Of a stretch of 64,000 nt of DNA, positions 9,591 through 19,200 are shown piece by piece. The notes beneath the pieces were generated by a model. That model was not told where the DNA came from. It saw only the letters and a list, made by a program, of their open reading frames with translations, and did no database searches. Source of the DNA: Streptomyces sp. NBC_00247 (lineage in GTDB: Bacteria; Actinomycetota; Actinomycetes; Streptomycetales; Streptomycetaceae); assembly GCF_036188265.1 (NCBI RefSeq), contig NZ_CP108093.1, positions 186,001-250,000 on the forward strand, written 5' to 3'. Positions within the stretch are counted from its first letter, which is position 1. Each line of letters begins with the position of its first letter. The translations under genes were made by a program, and so were the position numbers.

Positions 9591-11180
9591 ATGCAATCCA
9601 AACGCGACCAGGTGCAGGCGCACGCCTTCGTCATGGGCCGCCTCACCTCGGGCATGCTGCTGGCCGACCCGGACGCCCCCGAGAGCCCGCTGGGGCGCAC
9701 CACCCGCGGGGCGGGGATCGGCGTGCTGATCGCGGTGCTGGTCGCCGCGGGGGCGGTGGTGTTCGGGCTGGTCTCGCCGGGCGGCAACGACTCGTGGCGC
9801 AGCGGCAAGAACCTGATCGTCAACCGTGACACCGGGGCCCGCTACCTCTACCTCGACGGCCGGCTGCGCCCGGTGCGCAACTACTCCTCCGCGCTGCTCA
9901 TCGGCGGTGCGGACCTGGAGACGACGGACGTGGGGGCGGCCTCGCTGCGGGACACCCCGGTGGGTGCCGCGGTCGGCATCCCGGGAGCGCCGGACGGGGT
10001 GCCCTCCTCGGGCGACTTGGAGTCGGACGCGTGGGCGGTGTGTTCGGCGACGGCGGACGGCGCCGCCGGGGGCGGGGGGAGGACGACGCGGGCGGTGACC
10101 GCGGTGGCGGCGGGCGCGCCCCTGGACTCGACGGCGCTGGGGGCCGACGAGGCGGTGTTGGTGAGCGGTCCCGACGAGAAGGAATACCTGATCTGGCAGG
10201 GCAGTCGGCTGCGGCTCGACACCAGGTCCGGCGCGCTGCTGTCGCTGGGCTACAGCTCGGTGACGCCCCGCCCGGTGTCGGCCGCGTTCCTGGACTCGTT
10301 CGTGCCCGGCCCGGACTTGGCGCCGCCGTCGGTGAAGGGGCTGGGCTCGAAGGGCCCCTCCCTCGACGGCACGGCGACCAGAATCGGCCAGGTCTTCCAG
10401 GTGACGGTGCCCGGTGGCACGGCGAAGGGCTCCGGTGAACCGGGCGGCGCCCAGTACTTCCTGCTGGGGGATTCCGGCCTTTCCCCGGTGACCTCGACCG
10501 CCGTGGCGCTGCTGCTGGGCGATCCCGCCGTACGGTCGAAGGCGTACGACGGTGACTCGCCGACGGCGCTGCCGATCGGGGCGGACCTGCTGAAGGACCA
10601 CCAGGCGCCCGGCACCACCGGCCGTGACCCGTCGGTGGCCGGGCTGCCGGACAACCCGCCCCGGGCCGCCCGGGTGCCGGACGGCCGTGCGGTGTGCGCA
10701 CGGGTGCTGCCCGGCGGCGACGGTGTCCGCATCAGCTCGGTGCTGGTGCCCACCGGCGCGCTCGGCCCGGTCGCCCAGCGCAGCGGTGACGCGGTGGTGG
10801 ACGCCTGCCTGCCGGTGGACGCGGTGGTCGTGCGGCCCGGTCACGGTGTGCTGGCGCGGGCGCTCGGCGCCGGTGGCGGGACGGTCGGAGCGACCACCTA
10901 TTTCGTGGCCGACGACGGCGTGAAGTACCGGGTCGGCTCGAAGGAGGCGCTCACGGCGCTCGGTTGGACGGAGTCCGACGCGCGGGGGCTGCCGTCCCCG
11001 CTGCTGGCGATGTTGCCGACCGGCCCCGATCTGAGCCCGCAGGCGGCGACCGGGCTGGTGCCCGCGTCGACGGCAAGGGCCTGTGCCGAGGGCTCCGCGG
11101 ACGCACCCGGCGGACCCGCCGCGCGGGTCGGGGAATCCGCAGATTCCGACGCCACGTTGCAGCCAGGTAAAAATAGTTGA
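9591..11180 (+). CDS. eccB: EccB, single-pass T7SS core component
   Basis: The 529-residue protein begins with a short cytosolic segment (SKRDQVQAHAFVMGR is typical of EccB), followed by one transmembrane helix at about 41-62 (GIGVLIAVLVAAGAVVFGL) and a large exported domain. EccB pairs with EccC and EccD in the membrane complex. A GGAAGG sequence about 12 bases upstream supports ATG 9591. Several cysteines in the outer domain could pair. It probably shares a transcript with eccD; the small substrates downstream have their own candidate promoter. Confidence 0.93.
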   Translation: MQSKRDQVQAHAFVMGRLTSGMLLADPDAPESPLGRTTRGAGIGVLIAVLVAAGAVVFGLVSPGGNDSWRSGKNLIVNRDTGARYLYLDGRLRPVRNYSSALLIGGADLETTDVGAASLRDTPVGAAVGIPGAPDGVPSSGDLESDAWAVCSATADGAAGGGGRTTRAVTAVAAGAPLDSTALGADEAVLVSGPDEKEYLIWQGSRLRLDTRSGALLSLGYSSVTPRPVSAAFLDSFVPGPDLAPPSVKGLGSKGPSLDGTATRIGQVFQVTVPGGTAKGSGEPGGAQYFLLGDSGLSPVTSTAVALLLGDPAVRSKAYDGDSPTALPIGADLLKDHQAPGTTGRDPSVAGLPDNPPRAARVPDGRAVCARVLPGGDGVRISSVLVPTGALGPVAQRSGDAVVDACLPVDAVVVRPGHGVLARALGAGGGTVGATTYFVADDGVKYRVGSKEALTALGWTESDARGLPSPLLAMLPTGPDLSPQAATGLVPASTARACAEGSADAPGGPAARVGESADSDATLQPGKNS

Positions 11181-11218
11181 CGATCCGCCAAATCCTTGGC
11201 TTCACCGATCGTTCCCCG

Positions 11219-11248
11219 TTGCACCCTGCTCTCCGGCGTGCTTAGGCT
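11219..11248 (+). promoter_or_regulatory. Candidate housekeeping promoter for the WXG100 genes
   Basis: TTGCAC at 11219-11224 and TAGGCT at 11243-11248 are 18 bases apart. TAGGCT fits the TAnnnT form of Streptomyces principal-sigma -10 boxes. It lies about 55 bases upstream of the first WXG100-type gene, in the 122-base gap after eccB. Confidence 0.45.
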
Positions 11249-11302
11249 CACCGGCGCCGCAGTTGAACCAGCTATATCAGCATCCCATCGAAAGGCGGAC
11301 CC

Positions 11303-11641
11303 ATGGCAGGGACCGGACAGCAGTCAAACGAGCAGTCGACCCGTAACGGGATCCAGGCCCTGGAGAGCGCCTTCAGCGGCATCCTCAAGTCCCGGCAGGA
11401 CGTGGACAACACCCGCGCGGGTCTCTCCTCGGGCTACCAGGGCAGCGACGGCGGTCAGTTCGGCGCCCTCCTCAAGCAGTGGGACGAGCAGTGCGACGGC
11501 ATCCTGCGCAGCCTTGAGGACATGGTCGACAAGCTGAACCAGAGCCTCACCCAGCACGGCAAGACCCAGGGCTCCTCCAACGAGGCGATCAACTCGGCCT
11601 ACAACCAGTCGCAGGCCGCGTACGACCAACTCGCCGGCTGA
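11303..11641 (+). CDS. WXG100-family secreted protein (EsxB-like, YQG variant)
   Basis: At 112 residues with a predicted helix-turn-helix hairpin, it has the size and shape of WXG100 (ESAT-6/CFP-10) proteins exported by the T7SS, usually as a heterodimer with a sister protein. The turn reads SSGYQGSD, so Tyr replaces the usual Trp of WXG. Its partner is most likely the next gene, 59 bases downstream. The start follows the sequence GAAAGGCGG. Confidence 0.85.
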   Translation: MAGTGQQSNEQSTRNGIQALESAFSGILKSRQDVDNTRAGLSSGYQGSDGGQFGALLKQWDEQCDGILRSLEDMVDKLNQSLTQHGKTQGSSNEAINSAYNQSQAAYDQLAG

Positions 11642-11700
11642 GCAGGCCGCTTCCCGGAGTACCGACCCCCACCGCGATCCCCACCGAGCAGGAGGACTCC

Positions 11701-12024
11701 ATGCCCGACAACTTGACCGACGGTTACATCTACGTCGACTACAACCACATGAACAACGCCGCCGACGACATGGTCCAGCAGACCAAGGCGATAGCGAACA
11801 CGCTCGCGTCGCTGGAGGCGGAGCTGAACGAGCTGGTCAAGTCCTGGTACGGCGACGACGCCGACATGTACCGCCAGAAGCAGGCGGCCTGGGACCAGGC
11901 GGTGAAGAACATGGAGACGCTGCTGACCTCGCACTCCGGCCTGCTGACGGACATCTCCGACAGCTACCGCTACAGCGAGAACTCACTGTCCCAGATGTGG
12001 TCCGAGGTACGCATCGGCCGCTGA
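11701..12024 (+). CDS. WXG100-family secreted protein (EsxA-like)
   Basis: This 107-residue, mostly helical protein has a clear WXG turn (KSWYGDDADMY). AGGAGG about 8 bases before ATG 11701 gives strong translation initiation. Together with the preceding gene it forms the classic esx pair beside eccB and is probably exported as a heterodimer. A Y-x-x-x-D/E-type export signal may be read near its C-terminus (YRYSENSLSQMW); this was only judged by eye. Confidence 0.88.
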   Translation: MPDNLTDGYIYVDYNHMNNAADDMVQQTKAIANTLASLEAELNELVKSWYGDDADMYRQKQAAWDQAVKNMETLLTSHSGLLTDISDSYRYSENSLSQMWSEVRIGR

Positions 12025-12178
12025 CCGGGGGCGGTCGCGGTGCGGTGCCCGGACGAACCGGCCGGACGGCTACCAGCGCGATCGCCGTCCGGTTCCCGTA
12101 TCTCTCCGCACCTCCTCCCCCAGCCTCCCTTCGCGACCCCTGCCCTCTCGCCGACCGAGCACCCACGAGGACCACGCC

Positions 12179-12619
12179 ATGGCGGACCTGACCCATCTGA
12201 ACGGCCAGAAACTCAAGCAGTTCCGTGATCACGATCTCGCCACGTTCATCACCGACCTGAAGAGCATCGTGAAGGACGATCCGAACGGCGTCCTCGCACT
12301 GCACAGCATCGTCAGGGGCACGACCCCCGCGCAGTTCATCGGGGAGAACCCGGTGCTCGGCATCGGCCTGATGACGGCTGACGACACGGTCTACGGCAAG
12401 ACGCTGATCGACGTCGCGCTCAAGTCGGCGAAGTCGATCGACGACGTTCTCGGCGACCAGGGTGTTCTCTTCGACGACATCGACGACAGCCTGGACACCA
12501 CCATCACCACGCTGCTCAACACCCAGGGCGCCTCCTTGGAGAGCATCAACGGGGAGAAGTTCCTGGACGTCTGGTCCGGGGTCGACGAAGACCTCGAAGG
12601 GCCCGACACCGAGGACTGA
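12179..12619 (+). CDS. Type VII secretion-associated protein, unknown function
   Basis: This is a 146-residue acidic protein with no signal peptide or membrane segment and a strongly acidic tail (DEDLEGPDTED). The central part is predicted helical. Similar small acidic proteins occur at this position in Streptomyces T7SS loci; I know no function for them. It sits between the esx pair and the large AAWKG-type gene in the same direction, with gaps of 154 and 67 bases, so it may share their transcript. Confidence 0.7.
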   Translation: MADLTHLNGQKLKQFRDHDLATFITDLKSIVKDDPNGVLALHSIVRGTTPAQFIGENPVLGIGLMTADDTVYGKTLIDVALKSAKSIDDVLGDQGVLFDDIDDSLDTTITTLLNTQGASLESINGEKFLDVWSGVDEDLEGPDTED

Positions 12620-12686
12620 CCCTCGGCCTCCCCCGGCACCTCGCCGTTTCCCGTGTCCGTCCTCCTCCACCCAGCGGAGTCCCGTC

Positions 12687-15404
12687 ATGCCAGTCACCTC
12701 CGATCCCGGCGACTACTGGGGTCAGGCGGTCACCCTCTACACCGGGTACAACGTCCCCAGCCGCAAGAAGCTGTTCGACACCCTCAAGAGCAGCGAGGGC
12801 GTACCGCTGATGCGGCTGGGATTCGAGGTCCTGGCGTCGACCGAGCTGACCGCCCAGAACTTCACCGCCCTGGTGGGCTGGCACACCCAGCACGGTGAGG
12901 ACTACGACCTGGCGTTCGTCGAGGCGGGCGGTGACGGCAAGCACTACGGCGGCACCCTGTACCAGGCGACCATCGTGTTCATCGGCATCCCCACCACCGA
13001 CGGCACGGGGCGGCTGCTGGACGCGGGCGAGATCTGGAGCGCCGGAAAGTTCACCGGCGTACTGGGCAACGAGTGGGACCTCAGCCTGCTCCAGCAGTAC
13101 CAGAGCGGGTCGAAGGCGGCGATCGACAGACTGCGCGCCGACCACACCACCCGGGGCTTCGAGTTCAGCGGTCTGAGCGTCCAGGACACCGAGGCCGTCG
13201 ATGCCAACTCCTTCGACCGCACCGCGCAGGCCTACGACCGGACTCTGAAGTTCTTCGAGGACCATGCGGCGACCCTGGAGCAGTGGGAGAACTCCCTCGG
13301 GGAGGAGAACGCGGCCTGGCACGGCCAGGCCGCGGGCCTGTTCTGGCAGTTGGTCCATCAGCTGCACAAGAACTACGACAGTTACGTCGACCAGCTCACC
13401 GCGGACGCCACCGGCACCGCGGCGGCCATGCTCGGCGGTCATGTGCCGCGGTCGAAGCTCAGCCGGGCGCTGGCGACCGCTCAGACGGCTCTCATGACGG
13501 AGGCCAAGGCGCTCAGCGACGCCTGGGACACCTGGGCGGCCGGAGGCAGGCACGACGCGCACAGGATCCTGATGGAGGTCCTCCAGGAGGTCTCCGTATG
13601 GGTGCTGGAGAACCAGATCAAACACACCCGTGTGACGACCAACAATTCAGCGAAGGACTACAACACCGACGCCGGGTTCGTGCAGCACTCCCCCTGGGGC
13701 AACCTCCACGACATGGCTACCTGGGTGAAGATCGGCGAAGAAGCCGTGACCCGGTGGAACAAGCACGTCGAGGACGTCCTGGTCGAAAAAGCGAAGACCT
13801 CGCTCACCACGCTCAAGACGGCGTGGAGCGACGTGTCGGACGCCTTCAGTGAGATCCGCACCAAGGACACCTCCTCGCTGACGGAGTCGTACGAGGACGA
13901 CCGGCGCCAGATCGCCGAGGACGAGGCGAACCGGCAGCAGGAGGAGTACAACAACGCGCTGAACAACCTCGGCGACAACATCAACAACCTGGGTGACGGT
14001 CTCGGCGACGGCCTGAACAATCTCGGGAACAACCTGGGCAACGGCCTGAACGGCCTGGGTGACGGGCTCGGCGACAACTTCGACAACCTCGGAGACGGCC
14101 TCGGGGACAGCTTCGACAACCTCGGGGACGGGCTGGGCAACAGCCTCAGCAACCTGAGCACCGGGCTCGGCGACGGCCTGGGTGGCGGCATCGCCGACCT
14201 GGGCGACGGGCTCGGCGACGGCCTGGGTGACGGCATCGCCGACCTGGGCGACGGGCTCGGCGACGGCCTGGGTGACGGCATCGACGCTCCCGGCGGCGTC
14301 ACTTCCAACCTGGGCGCCGGGCTCGGCAACCTGCTGAACGGGAGCGACGACGGCAACGACAAGACGAAGGGGGCGACGCTCACCAACCCCGACGGCAGCA
14401 CCACCACGCTCAATCCGGACGGCACCCTCACCACCAAGTACCCGGACGGCACCACCCAACTCCTCGACCCGGAGACGGGGATCGTCAAGACGACGTCTCC
14501 CGACGGAACGGTCACCACCGGCGACCTGACCATCCCCGGCGGCCACGTCAACCCCGACGGCAGCACGACGACGCTCAATCCCGACGGCACCCTCACCACC
14601 AAGTTCCCCGACGGCACGACCACCACGATCGACCCGGAGACCGGGTCGCTCACCACCCGCGACCCCGAGGGCAACGTCACCACCGGGAACATCGGCAGTG
14701 GGCTCGGTGACTCCCTGCGCGACCTCGATCTCGCCGACCACTCCCTGACACCGACGACGAGCACCAGCAGCCTGGACCTGGACGGCCTGACGTCGAACCT
14801 CGCCACGAACACCGGTCTCGGTGACGGCCTCACGCTGACCGGTGGCTCATCCCTCCTCGACGGCGGGTACGGCGGCGGGTACGGCGGCGGCTACGGCGAT
14901 GCCGGCTACGACGACTACGACGACGCCACTTCGGCGGAACTGCTGTCGGGCGGGGCGCTCCGCGCTCCCGGTGACGACGCTCTCGCGGCCGCCGCGACCG
15001 GTGAGGCGGGCTCGGCGGCCGGCGGGGCGGGCAGCCCGCTGTTCCCGGGCATGGGCGGCATGGGTGGCATGGGCGGTATGGGATCGGGCGGAGGTGGCGG
15101 TGGCGGTGGCAACAACGGGGAGCGCGTCCGCAACGTGCTGACCGACGCAGGGCCCGCCGCGGCCGGCCGTGGGCGGTCACGGCCCCGCAGAACCGCGGAC
15201 GAGGACGAGGACGTGGTGGTGACCCGGCGCCGGACGGCGACGACCGGCGCCGCTTCGGGGACGCTCGTCCCGGGTCCCGGAGGCGCGGGCCAGAACGGCC
15301 GGTCCACCGAGAGCGGCGACCGGGCCCGCGTGAGCTGGACGGAAGAGGACGAGGACGTGTGGGGAACCGACGAGGGCGGCGCGCCCGCCGTGATCGGGCG
15401 CTGA
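12687..15404 (+). CDS. AAWKG-type large T7SS protein with repeat-rich C-terminal half
   Basis: ATG 12687 has GGAG 8 bases upstream; the frame is open further but runs into the previous gene. The 905-residue protein starts with a globular part (about 1-150), then a helical WXG-like region with ENAAWHGQ near residue 210 and long helices to about 430. A low-complexity stretch of LGDGL/NNLG-type units covers nt 13,960-14,340. Two blocks of NPDGTLTT-type units follow, then a Gly-rich stretch (GMGGMGG) and an acidic tail ending near WGTDEGG. The helical part fits T7SS substrates. The Asn/Asp/Gly repeats suggest an extended surface segment and could bind calcium, which is inference. It has no signal peptide, in line with T7SS export. 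Confidence 0.75.
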   Translation: MPVTSDPGDYWGQAVTLYTGYNVPSRKKLFDTLKSSEGVPLMRLGFEVLASTELTAQNFTALVGWHTQHGEDYDLAFVEAGGDGKHYGGTLYQATIVFIGIPTTDGTGRLLDAGEIWSAGKFTGVLGNEWDLSLLQQYQSGSKAAIDRLRADHTTRGFEFSGLSVQDTEAVDANSFDRTAQAYDRTLKFFEDHAATLEQWENSLGEENAAWHGQAAGLFWQLVHQLHKNYDSYVDQLTADATGTAAAMLGGHVPRSKLSRALATAQTALMTEAKALSDAWDTWAAGGRHDAHRILMEVLQEVSVWVLENQIKHTRVTTNNSAKDYNTDAGFVQHSPWGNLHDMATWVKIGEEAVTRWNKHVEDVLVEKAKTSLTTLKTAWSDVSDAFSEIRTKDTSSLTESYEDDRRQIAEDEANRQQEEYNNALNNLGDNINNLGDGLGDGLNNLGNNLGNGLNGLGDGLGDNFDNLGDGLGDSFDNLGDGLGNSLSNLSTGLGDGLGGGIADLGDGLGDGLGDGIADLGDGLGDGLGDGIDAPGGVTSNLGAGLGNLLNGSDDGNDKTKGATLTNPDGSTTTLNPDGTLTTKYPDGTTQLLDPETGIVKTTSPDGTVTTGDLTIPGGHVNPDGSTTTLNPDGTLTTKFPDGTTTTIDPETGSLTTRDPEGNVTTGNIGSGLGDSLRDLDLADHSLTPTTSTSSLDLDGLTSNLATNTGLGDGLTLTGGSSLLDGGYGGGYGGGYGDAGYDDYDDATSAELLSGGALRAPGDDALAAAATGEAGSAAGGAGSPLFPGMGGMGGMGGMGSGGGGGGGGNNGERVRNVLTDAGPAAAGRGRSRPRRTADEDEDVVVTRRRTATTGAASGTLVPGPGGAGQNGRSTESGDRARVSWTEEDEDVWGTDEGGAPAVIGR
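13960..14340 (+). repeat. In-frame tandem repeats of LGDGL / NLG units
   Basis: Within the AAWKG-type gene, short units encoding L-G-D-G-L, N-N-L-G and F-D-N-L-G recur about twenty times. One block encoding GIADLGDGLGDGLGD is duplicated almost exactly around 14,190-14,280. Such arrays tend to expand and contract by slippage. Confidence 0.8.
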
Positions 15405-15426
15405 GCGGCATGCGGGAGACGAAGGC

Positions 15427-15885
15427 ATGAGCGACATGAAGGAGACCATCGAGCAGCGGCTCGCCCGCGCCATGGCCGACCTGGAGTCCACCACGGCCGC
15501 GGTGGCGGAGGCGGAGGCGGAGCTGAGCCACGCCAGCTGCACGATCCGCTCCCAGGACCGCTCGGTCGAGGTGACCGTCAGCGCGCAGGGCGATCTGACC
15601 GACCTGCGTTTCCTGGACGGCAAGTACCGCACCATGCCTGCCGGGCAGCTGGCCGCCAGCGTTCTGGAGGCCGCCCAGGAGGCTCGTGCGGTCATGGCCC
15701 GTCAGGTGATGGAGACCTTCGAACCGTTCACCCGGCCTCACGACTCCGTGCCCGAACTGCCGGGTGTGAACATCGACTGGAACAAGATCTTCGGCCCGGG
15801 GGTCCTCGACGGACCCTCGGGCGGGGACCGCCACGCCTCGTCGCGCCGCCTGCTCGACGAGATCCACGAGGACCAGGAGGACTGA
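15427..15885 (+). CDS. YbaB/EbfC-like protein of the T7SS locus
   Basis: The 152-residue protein has an N-terminal coiled helix (about 1-40), a beta-rich middle (VEVTVSAQGDLTDLRFLDG) and a second long helix. That is the YbaB/EbfC fold also used by mycobacterial ESX-associated EspL. The C-terminal 50 residues are extended and charged. A GAAGG sequence precedes ATG 15427; another ATG at 15436 is possible. The next gene starts 6 bases after its stop, indicating one operon. Role inferred: a chaperone or scaffold for substrates. Confidence 0.7.
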   Translation: MSDMKETIEQRLARAMADLESTTAAVAEAEAELSHASCTIRSQDRSVEVTVSAQGDLTDLRFLDGKYRTMPAGQLAASVLEAAQEARAVMARQVMETFEPFTRPHDSVPELPGVNIDWNKIFGPGVLDGPSGGDRHASSRRLLDEIHEDQED

Positions 15886-15891
15886 TCAGCG

Positions 15892-16227
15892 ATGCCCGAG
15901 GGAAACGCGTACTACGCCGAGCCCGACCGACTGGTCGCCGGTGTGCGCCAGATCGACCAGATCAGCACGCTCGCCCACGAGATGCTCCGCGACTTCACCA
16001 TGGGCCTCAACAGCACGGTCGGCTGGCCCGGCCACGACGACAGCTTCGCCGAGGAAATGATCCCGCAGGAGAAGCGCGAGCGCACGACGGCGGTGGACAC
16101 CGGAACCTCGCTGGTCGAGGCGGTGACCGGGGTGGCCGACGGCACCCTGGCAAACCTGGACAACATCCGCACCACCCAGAGCGGCGTGATCGACTCGATC
16201 AACTCGGCCCGTCGCGGAAAGCACTGA
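15892..16227 (+). CDS. Third small WXG-like / ESX-secretion protein
   Basis: This is a 111-residue helical protein with a central TVGWPGHDDSF turn, a W-P-G version of the WXG motif, and the size expected for a WXG100/EspC-type protein. It is tightly spaced between the YbaB-like gene and the giant gene (7 bases to the next start). This suggests it is co-made with, and may be a partner or carrier for, the giant protein. Confidence 0.7.
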   Translation: MPEGNAYYAEPDRLVAGVRQIDQISTLAHEMLRDFTMGLNSTVGWPGHDDSFAEEMIPQEKRERTTAVDTGTSLVEAVTGVADGTLANLDNIRTTQSGVIDSINSARRGKH

Positions 16228-16234
16228 CACTCCG

Positions 16235-19200
16235 ATGAGCATCATCGTCTCGCCCCAACTCAACAACCTGCTCTTCGTTCTCATCGGCGAGAAGATGCTG
16301 CAAGCGGACGAGGACCTGGCGTACCGGAGCCACCAGCCCTACCGGCGGCTCGGCAAGAACGTCCGCGAACTGTCCGACCTGATCGAGCAGTCGGTCTTCG
16401 GCGTGGGCCAGGCGCTGCCCCCGCAGGTGGGCCGTCAGTACGTCCGGGCCATGCGCCTTTTCGTGGACGACGGCGGGACGAACTATCTGCGGGAGTTCGC
16501 CCGGCAGTTGGACGACGTCGGCAACGGCCGGGTCAAGATCTCCATGGACATCATGGAGGCCAAGTGGTCGATCATCGCCGAACTGGTGCGTCTGCTGATC
16601 GAGTTGGCGATCATCACGGCACTGTCGTTCTTCACCGGCGGCGCCTCCGCCAGCCAGACAGCGACCGCCAAGGCCCGCAGCAGAGTGGCGATCCTCGCCT
16701 CCCTGGACCAGTTGCTCAAGCGGACGCATCTGCTGCCGAGCCTGTCCGAGGCGTTCGACGAGGCGTTCCAGACCTTCGTGGTCCGGCTCGCCATGATGAC
16801 GATGGCCCCGCCCGGCCGCAGGCCCGACGGCTTCGACTGGAAGCAGATCGTCGAGGACGGTCTCTTCGGCGCCGTCACCGGCATGTTCCACGGCGCCTTC
16901 GAGTCCCTGACCAAGAACCTCGGCAAGGGCTTCCGCAACATCCTGGACGGGCCGGACGGCGCCCAGTTCGGCAAGACCAACACCAAGAACATCACCGATG
17001 ACATCACCTCCAAGATCGACAAGCCGCCGCGGTCCGTCGGCGACCGGTTCGTCCGGGAGACCGGCAGCGGCGCCAACGAGTTCCTGGTGGCGGGCGGTTC
17101 GGAGGCCCTGGCCGAGATCGTCGTCACCGGCGTCCTGCACGGCAAGTGGGAAGGCAACCTGGACACGTTCATCGGGGCGGGCGTCAGCTCGGTGGTCGGT
17201 TCGGCACTGTTCGGGGCGGCGGCGAAGTTCGGCGGCGCGTTCGGGTCCGGATTCGACTTCGGCAGCGTCAACGTCCTGCCGGTCACCGGTGAGGACGGTG
17301 CCCCGGCCGACGGGCGGAACACCGGGCGCGACGACGACCGCGCACCGGAAGCGGTACCGACCACGTCCTCCACCGGTCCGACGCGCAAGGGCACGACGGA
17401 CCTCTCGACCTCGGTGAACACTCCCCTCGGCGTCGACGCCGGCCTCGGGGAAGGGCGCGGGGAGGCGCTCGGGGAGGGGCTCGACGGCGTGGGCCCGGTC
17501 GGCGGCATGGGCGGTGGCGGCGCCGGCACGGTCCCCACCTCGTCCTCAGGGGGAACGCCCGCGACGTCCGGCAGCGGAACGCCCCGGGGCGGCGGCAGCG
17601 GTCGGTCCGCTCCGCCCCCCGGCGCCCTTCAGGGGAGCGACGAATCCGAGGGCGTTCAGGAGGATCCGGCGGCCTCCGTCACGGACGAGGACGCGAGTCG
17701 GGCGACGGACGACGGCGCGGACACGACCGCCCCGAGGACGGGGACCAACGGCCAGGGCGCCGACTCCGGCCCTCGGTCCGCCACCACCCGGGAGTCCGCT
17801 TTCCAGGAGTCCGCTTTCCGGGGCGCGGACGAGGAGACCTCGGCGGGAAGCGAGGGGGCGATACCGACGATCGGCACGGCGGGCGCCGCACCCCTCGCGG
17901 CCTCGACCACCGGTGCTCCGGCCAACCTCGCCTCGAACGCGGGCGCGCCCGCCCACACGGGCTCGGCGCAGGGGCAGACGCCCGCACAGGGAAATCAGGC
18001 GAGCGGCACGGGTTCGCCGCAGCGCGCGAACAAGGGGGCGCCGGACGCCACCGACCCCGGTTCGGCGGACGGGTCCCCGCCCGAGTCCTCCGCCGAGTCC
18101 GCGAGCCGGCCCGGGACTTCGTCCACGGCCACGCTCCTGCCCGGGGACGGCGGGTCCGGCACGGACGCGGGCGCCGGACCCGGTACGGATGTCGTGTCGA
18201 ACGCGGGTACCGACGTCCTTTCGGACGCCCGTTCCGGCATCGCCCAGGGCCCGGGGGCCGACCCGGCCACCGCTCCGCCGACGACCGGTACCGAGGGCCG
18301 GGACACGGCGCGATCGGCCGGGCCCGCGCCGGAGCCGTCGCGGACCGCGCAACCCCCTGTACGCCCCGGCGCCGAAAAGCGCCGTCCCTCCGACGGCGAC
18401 CCGGACGCCGCGCCCACCCCCGTCAGCACCCGTTCCGAGGGGAGTTCACCGACGACCGGGACCGGAGAGAACCCGACCCCGGACACCGTGGCATCCCCCA
18501 CACCGGACACCGTGGCATCCCCCACACCGACGACGTCCGCCGCCACGAACCCGGGGACGGAACCGGCCCCGGCGATCCCCACGGTCACCACCTCCGCACC
18601 TGCCAGGCCCGATCCTGCGACCCCCACGGCCACGAAGTCGGCCCCGACGGTACCCACGGTCACCGCCTCCGTTCCGGCGGAACCCGGCCCGGCAACCCCC
18701 GTAGCGACCATGTCCGTTACCGAGAGGCGCGGTTGGGACGAGGCGCGGTCCGTCGTACCGCCCGTCACCCGCAGCCACACCTGGACGGACCCGGTCTCCA
18801 CGCCAAGGACCGCCGAAGGCAAACCCACCCGCTACACCGTCGACTCCTCCTTCGACGTTCGCCGCTTCACGCACGACGGTGAGGCGGTCGTGGACCTCAC
18901 CGTCGAGATCGCCCTGGGCGGCGCCGACACGGTCGGCGACACCGAACGCCAGGCTCTGTGGGACCGGATGGCGGCCGGTGTGCGGCAGACGTTCAACGAT
19001 CCCGGGCACCGGCTCGCCACCGGGGAGCGGCTGCACGTCACCGTCGTGCCCGCGATCGCGGGTCGACAGCCGCATCTGGCGGTGGAGTTGACGGGTGGCG
19101 GTTCCGGATCCCGCACCTCCCAGCACACCTGGCGGACCGACGCCACCGCGCAGGACCTCGCCCACGAGATCGGCCACCAACTCGGCCTGCGTGACGAGAA

